A stretch of 64,000 nucleotides of DNA from Lepisosteus oculatus (Eukaryota > Chordata > Actinopteri > Semionotiformes > Lepisosteidae). Position 1 is the stretch's first letter; the number at the start of each line of letters is the position of its first letter. Of the stretch, positions 28,301 through 37,664 are shown in pieces. The position numbers and the translations under genes are program-made. The notes beneath the pieces were generated by a model. That model saw only the letters and a program-made list of their open reading frames with translations. It did no database searches and had not been told where the DNA came from. The stretch covers positions 5,282,501 through 5,346,500 of the forward strand of contig NC_090697.1 of NCBI RefSeq assembly GCF_040954835.1, read 5' to 3'.

Positions 28301-31300
28301 TGAAGACCTGGCCATCAATGTGAACAAGAACATAAGCAACATCTCCTACATCTTCGTGGGCCGAGCCCTGGGCTACATCGGGGGCTCTGTGGTGGCGGGG
28401 GTCCTCTTTGACTGCGTGAACCACTACCTGCTGCTAGGTAAGCCCGCAGCCCCCTCTTGCCTGCCCCTGTCCTCCGGCCACGGCCTGGCGCCCCGCGGGC
28501 GGTGTGGGAGCGGGCAGGGCGGGCAGGGTCCAGCTCGGGGCATGAGCTGCCATGCCCGCGCCAGCAGAGTCAGGCCCCTTTAGCCAAGCTGCCATCTGCG
28601 CTCTCGGGGTGAGGCGCTTCCTTGTGCCCCTGGGCCTGCTGGGAGAGGTGAGTATCCCCACTGTGCAGGAGCTCTTCCTGCTCGCACGCATGCACACTCA
28701 CTCACGCACTCACTGACACTCACACACACACACAGAGACTTACACACTCACTGACACAGGCACACACACACACTCACTGACACATACACACAGAGACTTA
28801 CACACTCTCACACAGGCACACACACACACTCACTGACACTCACACACACACACACAGAGACTTACACACTCTCACACAGACACACACACACTCACTGACA
28901 CTCACACACACACACAGAGACTTACACACTCTCACACAGACACACACACACTCACTGACACTCACACACACACACAGACTTACACACTCTCACACAGACA
29001 CACACACACTCACTGACACTCACACACACACACACAGAGACTTACACACTCTCACACAGACACACACACTCACTGACACTCACACACACACACAGAGACT
29101 TACACACTCTCACACAGACACACACACACACTCACTGACACACACACACACAGAGACTTACACACTCTCACACAGACACACACACACACTCACACTCTCA
29201 CACAGGCACACACACACACACTCACTGACACACACACACACAGAGACTTACACACTCTCACACAGGCACACACACACACTCACTGACACTCACACACACA
29301 CAGAGACTTACACACTCTCACACAGACACACACACACACTCACGCTCACATTCTCACACACTCACTGACACTCACACACACACACAGAGACTTACACACT
29401 CTCACACAGACACACACACTCACACTCTCACTCTCTCACGCACTCACTGACACTCACACACACACACAGAGACTTACACACTCACTGACACAGGCACACA
29501 CACACACTCACTGACACACACACACAGAGACTTACACACTCTCACACAGACACACACACACACTCACGCTCACATTCTCACGCACTCACTGACACTCACA
29601 CACACACAGACTTACACACTCTCACACAGGCACACACACACTCTCACACAGGCACACACACTCACACTCACATTCTCACGCACTCACTGACACACACACA
29701 CAGAGACTTACACACTCTCACACAGGCACACACACACACTCACTGACACACTCTCACACAGACACACACTCACTGACACTCACACACACACACAGAGACT
29801 TACACACTCTCACACAGACACACACACACACTCACTGACACACACACACACAGAGACTTACACACTCTCACACAGGCACACACTCACACTCTCACACTCA
29901 CACACACACACAGAGACTTACACACTCTCACACAGGCACACACACACACTCACACTCTCACACACACACACACGCTCACATTCTCACACTCACACTCTCA
30001 CACAATTCAGTTCAGTTAGATTCAATTCAATTCAAGGTGCTTTATTAGCATGACCGATGGGTACAATCAGTGTTGCCAAAGCAAATAAAAATTATAAAAT
30101 TCACATGAAACAAGACAAAAAATAAAAGTAAAATAAAATCTACAGACGTATTACAGACATTTACAACAAAGACATATCATAAAATATTGACATATACTGT
30201 AGACAGATGGAGCATCATTGGGAGACAGACTCACTGTTCCTCAGGCTGGGACAGGAGATCACATACTGGACTGCCAGTTCAACTGAGTTCCCCCCTCCCT
30301 CTCCCAGTAGGATTGGGCCCGTTGTGGTTCTGGCAGGTGTGGGAACTCTGGGATTAGATTTCTGAATTTGGGGAAGAATGTTTCTCTAATCCCAGAGTAT
30401 CTGTCACAGTGCAGTAGGAAGTGCACCTCTGTCTCTATTTTTCCCTGCTGGCAGTGGGAGCACAGCCTGTCCTCTCTGGGCAGCCAGGTCTGCCTGTGTC
30501 CGGTGTGTGTGTCCAGTCTGTGGTCACTGAGCCTGTCCTCTCTGGGCAGCCAGGTCTGCCTGTGTCACCAGTTTCTATGACCAGGCTGTGGTCACTGAGC
30601 CTGTACTTCGTCAGGGTCTGTTTCTTTTTGTTGTTTCTTACCTTGGTCAAATATTCAGCTAGTGTGTATTGTCTGTTTAGGGTCCTGTAGCATTCCAGTT
30701 TGTTGTGTTTGTGTGTGTGTCCCAGTGTGTGAGATATTGCTCTCTCAAACGCGCGCACACACACACGCACACACTCTTTTTATCTCTCTCTCGCACACAG
30801 AGACACTCACACTCTCTCTCTCACACACCCACACACTCTTGCACACACTCTCCCTCACACACACACACACACACTGCTTGTGTAGTGAGGCTGAAGTTAT
30901 CGTACTGTAAGCTGCCTCCACCGTACTGTCACAGTTCATTGGAAGGGGTACTTTCAGCTAAGACAGTTCAACATGTCGGCTCTGCCTTCTGCTGAGGAAA
31001 CAGATATAATTCCTCTAGCTACTAGGGACTCCAGTTGCACCCTGTAAAGAAATGTAGCCGGTACCATGACAACGTCATGTAGTGTAGTCGTTCCTTTTTT
31101 GAGGAGAGTAAGAGTTCGTATTGGATGCTGTCTTTCATCCATAAGACTCGGAACTAAAGCAGGGCCTAGCCGGACCGGGTTATAATTCAGGAACTTCTTC
31201 ATTGCATGCATGATGAGGAAAAGGTGTTCATATGTACCGTAGTATCGTACCCCAGTAATAGAAAGCGGAACGGGGACGTCTCTGCTCCAGACACAGAAGG

Positions 31301-33429
31301 ACACTCTCATTTTTCCCCTTCAGGGTTCTCAATGCTGGCCACTGCCTTTGGGATGTTCGCAGTCCCTTTCTGCAAAAAGCCATTGCTGCTGACGGCTTTG
31401 ATGTGCAGTGTGGGAGTCTCCATGGGCTTCCTAGATACAGGTGGGTGGCCGTTTGCTTCCCGGACTTCGCTTTCGAATGGATATCGTTCGGTCTGAAGTG
31501 AAATGTAATACTGTCCTGAGGCGAGCTTTAAATGAAGATACTTGATTCAGTTTTATTCATTGTCCAAAGTTTTTAGTGAACAAGGAAGTAATTCAGTTTC
31601 GAGTGTACTGTACAGAAAGTACAGTTTTATTGAAGAGAAAGCTCTGTATTCTACAAAGTGGATGAGACATTTTCTTGACTTTTTTAGAATTCATTATTAG
31701 TTTTAGAAGTGGCCTGTTCGTTGTGTCACCTGCCAGAACTGTTATTCTGTGGCATTTGAGGTTAATCAGGTGTAAGAGGTTGACGTGATTAGAATTTTCT
31801 AGGCAGTGCTTTTATTAAGGGAGAAGCATTAAAAAGCCAGAAGAGAGGCAGACGGCACAGGCGCCACCCAGTTAAGGGCTAGGAGTTCCCCCGCTGGCTG
31901 TAGAATTGGGTCTTGCTGTACAAGGACAGCCGGGGATCAAGCCAAGGCTGGTAACATGAGAAGGACATCGAAAGTGTCGGAAACACCCGGTGGCTGTTTG
32001 CAGTCTTCAGCCCCACTGTCCCTTGACACCTGGTCAGGGTAAGGTCCTGTTTCCAGTTCAGCCCCGAACGAACTGTCGTTTTCTGTAGCCGGTGAGCCTG
32101 TGTGGGGAGGACGGACTTCTAACGCCAGCGTTTTCTCCGCCAGGCGGCAACGTCCTGATCCTCAGCACCTGGGGCGCCCAGTCCGGGCCTCACATGCAGG
32201 CCCTGCACTTCAGCTTTGCCGCGGGCGCCGTCGTCTCCCCGGTGCTGGCCAAGCTGCTGCTGGGCGCGGCGCCCCCCGCGGGGAGGAACGTGAGCGCGGG
32301 CGCGGCCCCCCACGCCGCCGGCCACATTTCCAAGGCGCTGAGCCCGCCTCTCGGGTTCGCTCAAGGCCGGGGCGGCTCCCTCAAGTCCACGTGGGCCTAC
32401 ACGGTGATCGGCATCTTCGTCCTGCTGGTCTCCCTCTTCTTCCTCATCCTGTACTCCAGGAGCAGCCCCTCCCGCGAGAGAGCCAAGGCGTCCTCGGAGA
32501 CGCGGGTCGTGTCCAGGCATCACAACGCCCTTATCCTGCTGCTGTTCTTCTTCTTCTTCTGCTACGTGGGGGCCGAGGTGGCCTACGGCTCGTTCATCTT
32601 CACCTACGCCAAGGACTTTGCCGGCATGGATAAGAGCGAAGCTGCCGGCCTCAACTCCGTCTTCTGGGCCACCTTCGCCGCCGTCCGCGGCCTGGCCATC
32701 TTCTTCGCGGCCTGCCTGCCCCCGGGCGCCATGATCCTGCTGAGCCTGGTGGGCTGCACGGTCTCCTCCCTCTTTCTCACCCTCTTCAGCAGGAGCAGGG
32801 CCGCCCTGTGGGCTGGCAGCGCCGTGTACGGCGCCTCCATGGCCACCACGTTCCCCAGCGGCATCTCGTGGGTGGAGCAGTACACCACGGTGACGGGCCG
32901 CTCGGCGGCGGTCTTCGTCGTGGGGGCGGCCCTCGGGGAGATGGTCATCCCGGCGGTAGTGGGCTTCCTGCTGGGGCAGACGCGGGAGCTCCCGGTGCTG
33001 ATGTACACCGCCCTGGGCACCTCCACCATGACGGCCATCATCTTCCCGGTGATGTACAAGCTGGCCACCTCCCAGGCCGCGGTGGGCCGGAAGCCGCGGG
33101 AGGGGGGCCGCGCCGGGGACGACGGCGAAGACCGGAAGGCCCTGCTGGACTCGGGAGCCAACGAGGAGGAAGACGAGGACGGGGAGGAGGAGGGGGACGA
33201 GGCCGAGCAGTGGAACGATGCCGACTTTGAGGTGATCGAGATGGACGACGCCGGCCTCGTGGGCTCGCCCCCGCCTGCGTCTGCGGGAGCCGGCGGCACC
33301 GCGGCCGCCGCCGCCCTCCCAGCTTCTCCCTCTCACCCCGCCGGCCGCGGGTCGCCCTCCCCGGCCTTCCCAGCGGGATCGCCCAGACGGAAACTGCTGC
33401 TCAGCCTGGACCGCGAAAAGAAGGACTGA
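24964..33429 (+). CDS. mfsd4b: mfsd4b (NaGLT1-like sugar transporter), four exons
   Basis: MFSD4B is a major-facilitator membrane protein; its rat orthologue was described as a sodium-dependent glucose transporter of kidney. Exons 24964-25242, 28269-28437, 31324-31440 and 32144-33429 join in frame to 616 residues plus TGA. The first helix runs across the exon 1-2 junction (AVLCASFLGL, then GMSIAVLGPT). The loop FVGRALGYIGGS has the major-facilitator GRxxG pattern, and 'FLDTGGNVLILSTWG' and 'PHMQALHFSFAAGA' are family blocks. The N-terminus (residues about 10-70) is hydrophilic and acidic. The C-terminus has an E/D-rich stretch (about 510-560) and a P/A/S-rich end, making it longer than the human protein of about 520 residues. 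The first ATG in frame was taken as start. Confidence 0.93.
25676..25990 (-). repeat. LINE-like 3' end with TTGAATTG-type tail
   Basis: The segment starts TCAATTCAATTCAGCTTTAT and runs into A-rich sequence with repeated ACAGTGCAAA-like pieces. On the minus strand it ends ATAAAGCTGAATTGAATTGA, a common terminal pattern of fish LINE-derived repeats. No frame is preserved. Confidence 0.5.
26466..26735 (+). repeat. Dispersed repeat, family A (fairly complete)
   Basis: It carries, in order, 'GGCCCTGGGTTCAGTTCCTG', 'GTCTGTGTGGAGTTTGCATG', 'TTTTCTCCCACAGCCCAGAG', 'GTGCCCTGCAGCGGACTGGT' and 'TCCTGGGATAGGCTGTAGCT'. The middle segment corresponds, in reverse, to the 50-bp unit of the minisatellite at the window start. 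Confidence 0.8.
28269..28437 (+). CDS. mfsd4b: mfsd4b exon 2
   Basis: 169 bp. It starts GGG ATG AGC after TGTTGTAG and ends with the first base of a split glycine before GTAAGC. It encodes GMSIAVLGPTLEDL, the NISNISYIFVGRALGYIGGS loop and helix, and FDCVNHYLLLG. NIS sites could be glycosylated if exposed outside. Confidence 0.94.
28690..30003. repeat. CA-rich minisatellite, about 1.3 kb
   Basis: A tandem array of roughly 55-70 bp units built from CACTCACTGACACTCACACA, CAGAGACTTACACACTCTCA and CACAGGCACACACACA pieces. Unit length varies with the number of CA dinucleotides. It abuts the tail of an inverted LINE copy. Confidence 0.97.
30004..30640 (-). mobile_element. Inverted LINE 3' end with internal duplication
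   Basis: Reverse copy of the element at 24016-24556: ATTCAATTCAAGGTGCTTTA tail, 3'UTR, then the ORF2 C-terminus on the minus strand. A block containing CTGTCCTCTCTGGGCAGCC and CAGGTCTGCCTGTGTC occurs twice (about 30466-30501 and 30534-30570), duplicating the codons around the zinc-knuckle start. Confidence 0.82.
30750..30880. repeat. CA/CT-rich simple repeat
   Basis: Irregular runs of CACACA, CTCTCT and ACACTC directly downstream of the LINE copy, with no coding potential. Confidence 0.9.
31324..31440 (+). CDS. mfsd4b: mfsd4b exon 3
   Basis: 117 bp. It starts with GG, completing the split glycine, and encodes FSMLATAFGMFAVPFCKKPL, a helix, and FLDTG. It ends with one base of the next glycine before GTGGGT. 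The acceptor is CCCCTTCAG. Confidence 0.94.
31441..32143. other. mfsd4b intron 3
   Basis: A 703-bp intron without recognised repeats, ending TTTTCTCCGCCAG. The open frame of exon 4 extends upstream into it without a stop back to 32092, which is coincidental. Confidence 0.85.
32144..33429 (+). CDS. mfsd4b: mfsd4b exon 4 (terminal, large)
   Basis: The exon completes the split glycine and encodes GNVLILSTWG, PHMQALHFSF and the second half of the transporter, including helices near 'YTVIGIFVLLVSLFFLILY' and 'ALILLLFFFFFCYVG' and the block SVFWATFAAVRGLAIF. It is strongly GC-rich in third positions, which opens a 405-codon shadow frame on the minus strand. After the last helix come an acidic stretch and a P/A/S-rich tail before TGA at 33427-33429. 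Confidence 0.95.
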
Positions 33430-33679
33430 GCGCCCTTCCCCCTGCTGCCCCGCGGGACGGAAACCCGGCGCTGGTCAGCCGTGCCAGCTGGGAACAGGTC
33501 TGCCGGCTGTGGATGGGCGGGGGCTGGCTGGCTCGCGTGAGCCGTGCTCGTTGTCCATGCTGCATGCATTCAAGCTCCAGATGTTCCCCGGGATGTCTCG
33601 CCGACGGTCGGGCTGTTTTCCTTTTTTCGGTTGCGAAGGATGAGAAGCGTGTCACAAGACTGCTGTTGTTTTTGAGTGC

Positions 33680-33930
33680 CTAATCCATCCGAGGGCAGGA
33701 AGCCAGTTGCTCAGGGTGGGGCTGGAGCCTGTCTTGGAAGCCCAGGGCGTGAGGCGAACCACACTTCACACTACACACATCAGTCCACAGCCGGGCACAG
33801 GGGCCATTCAGGGAGACCATGCTCTAGACTGGCAGGAAGCCATGAAGGAAGAACATGCACACTCCACACGGAAGGCACCCCAGCCCAGAATCCAAGAGCT
33901 GTGAGGCAGTGATCACCACCATGCCAGAGA
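33680..33930 (-). repeat. Dispersed repeat, family A, reverse copy
   Basis: The reverse copy keeps 'AACATGCACACTCCACACGG', 'GGCACCCCAGCCCAGAATCC' and 'GCTGTGAGGCAGTGATCACC', matching in order the end seen at 2071-2185. It lies just downstream of the mfsd4b stop codon, so it may be part of the 3'UTR. Confidence 0.65.
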
Positions 33931-35626
33931 GCTGCAATTGTGGGGTCAATGCCTTTTTGTGACTTTTAAAATGAGTGATATTCATTATGATTTTCATTGC
34001 CATGATTATGAGCCCGTAGTTGTGTAGCGGAGACCATCAGTGGTGTAGTGAAGCAAGACATTATAGCACTTTCTGAGCCCCTGTTCACATACATCTTTCC
34101 CATTTCTTGCTTTTCGAGGTGATACATTTCCTTCAGTCCTTCATCTTGAAAGGGTATCATCACTCCAACTCCACTCCATCCCTCCAGGAAAATGCTCATC
34201 AATACCAGCGTCAGCATTTGGTGGACGTAGCAAAAACAGCATTCACAACACATTCACGGTGGTGGATTAAACCGCAGTGATTTTCTTGGCATTGTTGGTC
34301 AGGTCAGATCGACAAGGGAGTCTGACTTTTACAGTAAGACACAGATTTTAATGTGCGTCTGGTTTACAAATTACACAGCTGTAAAACGGTACTCTGAAAT
34401 CAGCAGGTATTCATCAACTAATGCTTTCATGTGCTGATGCTACGTCTAAGCATTCCCATATCAGTAGCAGAGCACTGAAAGATTAACGGTGAGATCTGCA
34501 ATGTATTGTCTGCCAGCACTAATTGAACCATTCAAGACATGCACTTTTAGGAAGAAATTCCTTCTGCTGAGAAGGTTGTGGCAGGAGCTAGATTGAGTGA
34601 CAGTTGAGGACTACAGAGTGGAAGATGCAGAAATAAAAGGTTTGAGAACGGTCCGGCCTTTCTCTGTAAACAAGTGCGGACCATTTTGATTGATTCCAGT
34701 GTTGCTAGGTGAAAGATAATCAGCTTGGATACTACTGTGGACATACCTTTCTAAAAAAAAACTTCACTTTCTTTACTCTTCTGGACGGTACATTGGCTTG
34801 GCAGGCAGGTGAGAGAATGTGCACAATACTTATCCTATAACAGCATGCTATTCTGACTGGCTGGGCTAATGAAGGACTCAGCTGGGGGGGGTGCAATTGT
34901 GTTGCTGGACAGGTCTCTGATAGACAAGAAGTAAGATAAAAGTTGGTTTTGGGTGGTGGCAATTCCCATTTTTAAACAGATGTATTGTATTGTTAATCTG
35001 TCCTAAGGTTAGTGGCATCACAAAAGTGCCAAAGGTTTTTGTGTGTTAACTGTTTCAACAACATCCTGTTCCATAGAAATTAATTTCATCTGAGTGACGG
35101 GGAAAGGCAAAAATCAGTAAAAATGACTGCATATAACAGGCGAAACTGCAGTTATGAAACGGGCCTTTCTCCGTTAAATCAGAATTCAAGAAAATTTTGG
35201 AATGTCGTGAAATCCTTTTAGAGGTTTCTGTTAATGTGGTGTGTTGTGCTACTTAAAAAAAATGCAGACGACTCAAGGATAGCTGTGGTATCTTTGTTAA
35301 CAATGGAAAATGGCATTTTCCCCATACAGAACCACCTGTATGAAACTAGGGTAGCGAAGAGTTCCTGTTTAATGTAGAAGTACCACAAATCAAGACCTGT
35401 TTTAGATTCTAAAATGCTCTTTTAGCCCTTTGCCTTGTTACCGAGATCTAGTGATGTTCAAGCCAAGAGGGTCAGAAGGCAAAAGTGGCCATATAAGGGA
35501 ATGATTTTGTTTCAACATTTAAAAGTGTGTAATTCCTTTCAATTTTTACTGTCTTGATGAGGACAGTAGATGATGACATCTCAGATTGTTTATGTAATAA
35601 ACCTATTTCTAAAACCCCGGTCTCAG

Positions 35627-36212
35627 TCCATCCATCCATCCATCTTCACTCTGCTTCTCCCAGTGAGGGTCGTGGCTGCAGCAGGCCGAGTGGATCAGCC
35701 CAGACTCTCCTGTCCCCAGCACCAGATTCCAGCTCCTCCTGGGAGATCCCCAGGTGGTCCCAGGCCAGCCCAGAGATACTGTCCATCCCTCCGGCGTGTC
35801 CTGGGTCTGCCACAGGGTCTCCGCCCCGTGGGACGAGCCCAGAACAGCTCCCGCGGAAGCCGACTGGGGAAGCATCCCAGTGAGATGCCCAAAACACCTC
35901 AGCTGGCTCCTCTCGCTCTCGAAGAGCAGCATCTCTGCTCCGAGGCTCTCCCGCATTGCTGAGCTCCTCACCCCGGCCCGCAGAGTCAGCCCAGCAGCCC
36001 TGCGGAGAAACCTCATTTCCGCCGCTTGTATCCGTGATCTCGTTCCGTCGGTCGATACCCACAGCTCACGGTCGGAGGTGGGGACGGGGACGTAGATCGA
36101 CCGGTAAACCAAGAGCTTCGTCTTCAAACGCGGCTCCTGCTTCACCACCGCAGACCAGTTCGGTGCCCGCTGACCCGCAGACGCTGCCCTGCTCCGCATT
36201 TCGATCTCCAAG
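35627..36212 (-). mobile_element. RTE/Rex3-like LINE fragment
   Basis: On the minus strand the segment reads part of a LINE ORF2 C-terminus: LLVYRSIYVPVPT, then RSRIQAAEMRFLRRAAGL, and, after a frameshift near 35.88 kb, RPTGRRPCGRPRTRRRDG. It ends in a tandem GATG-type tail (CCATCCATCCATC on the plus strand), which I recall as typical of the Rex3/RTE clade. It is 5' truncated and frameshifted, so inactive. Confidence 0.65.
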
Positions 36213-36469
36213 AATCGCGTATAAAAGACAAGATCCCTCCACTTGTGTCCTGGGCAGTGCCGTGATCACCAAACTGCATCATTCCAGGGCTTTATTACAA
36301 CCCAGACATCCTGAATCGTACCAGGTGATTAGAAGCACATTTCAGAGGCATCTGAACATTGAAAACCTTGTATCACGTCTTCGTCTGGAGCTCCAGTGAA
36401 GCAACGCAGGTACCCGGCAAAGTGCTATGGGCATGCCAAAGGGACAAAAAATAAAGATCAATGAAAACA

Positions 36470-37523
36470 ATATTTCATACATTGAGTTTTATTAAATTGT
36501 CTGATGATTTACACCTCCACCCACAGTAATATCAATTTTTAAAAAAACTGAGTCACAGTTCCTTCATTTTTTATACAGTTATACAAATACACATTGTGTG
36601 TACAATTGTTTGGCAAATTGTATAATCAGTCTTTACATAGGTAGGGAACACTTACTGTTGAGCATATAGAAAGCATTAGAAATGTGTGTACAAAACAAAT
36701 ATGCACAAAGAAATAATATATACTCTTGCCATAAATTATCAAAATACAGTATTGCAACAGTCCCAGAAGCTTTTGAAAACTTAGACACTTGCTCTTCTGC
36801 CCACTATCCCATAGGCGTGCCATGGGATTCAGAGAGTTTGAGGACTATTTTTGCAGAAATACATAAATAAAACAATCCTTTTCAGGCAGAAAAAAATGAA
36901 TGAAGACACATACACATTGCACCCGGAAACAGAGATAAAAAAAATCTTTTTTTTTTCTTTAGTCTGGTGCACATGAATTCATCAGCCACTTTACAAGGAA
37001 AGGATTTCTTATTTACAAAAGTTTCGCATTTCTATAAAAAGAAATTGTTTTTAAACAGTGGTTAATTTGTCTGCCTTGGGTTAGAAGGTGCTCAATAGAG
37101 GTTTTGCATTTACAAATGCTACAGCGCATAAAAAACAACATGGCGAAGACCAACATGTCCCCTTCTGTTTCGACAGTGACTACGATGCCTTCGGAAGACG
37201 ACATGAAGCGTCTTCGTATTGGCTTGGAAAAGGCTAGCCGTTTACTTACAGTAATTAGCAGCTGGTTACATGGTCAGTTTATCAGAACAAGGGCAGCTTA
37301 CGCCTCCAGAGCTCCTTCGAAGTTTCTTTCCAGTGGCCAGCCTCAAGCTAGTGCCTACGAGAGGTGGCGGAGACATTACGATCGAGTCCTAGTCATAACC
37401 ACAGCGACGACAAAATACTTAACCCAATGGGGTTAAACCAGAGCACCATGGAGAACGTGTGGAGGGCGTCGGAGACCGAGGAGGTTTAGCACCAACGGGG
37501 GGCGGGGGGGCCGCGGGCGTGGC
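36470..37523 (-). other. rev3l: Probable rev3l 3'UTR
   Basis: About 1 kb of AT-rich sequence follows the rev3l stop codon in its reading direction and reaches a minus-strand AATAAA at 36488-36493. A short frame on the opposite strand at 37.1-37.4 kb has no recognisable features. The 3' end is inferred. Confidence 0.5.
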
Positions 37524-37664
37524 TCAGAACTGGTCGAGCAGCCGCCGCAGGTACGGCGCCTTGGACAGCTGGCGGCTCACCCTGGACAGCTTGTACAGGA
37601 CGGGGCAGTCGAGAGAGACGCACTGCAGCTGCCGCTCCGCCCCGCCCGTGCAGGTCCTGCAGAT
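37524..37664 (-). CDS. rev3l: rev3l terminal coding exon (CysB cluster)
   Basis: 46 codons and TGA, phase 0. It encodes [14 protein letters not shown], then [14 protein letters not shown], ending YLRRLLDQF. The four cysteines form the CysB pattern that binds an Fe-S cluster and docks accessory subunits in B-family polymerases. The acceptor is TCATTTCAG on the minus strand. Confidence 0.97.
   Translation of the reverse strand: MCRTCTGGAERQLQCVSLDCPVLYKLSRVSRQLSKAPYLRRLLDQF

Larger units (their letters stand above)
28438..31323. other. mfsd4b intron 2, mostly repeats
   Basis: A 2.9-kb intron. After a GC-rich 5' part it is occupied by a 1.3-kb CA-rich array, an inverted LINE end and a second CA-rich run. 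About 450 bp of unique sequence precedes exon 3. Confidence 0.85.
33430..37523. other. Convergent spacer between mfsd4b and rev3l
   Basis: It contains the probable 3'UTRs of both genes. A family A repeat lies at 33680-33930 and an RTE/Rex3-like LINE fragment at 35627-36212; the sequence between is AT-rich. AATAAA occurs on the plus strand at 34632-34637, 35596-35601 and 36450-36455, and on the minus strand at 36488-36493. Confidence 0.6.

Noticed and set aside
32119..33336. 405-codon minus-strand frame and two 140-231-codon frames opposite or beside mfsd4b exon 4
   Set aside because: They are shadow frames caused by high third-position GC in the real exon; composition is R/G/A-rich without family features.
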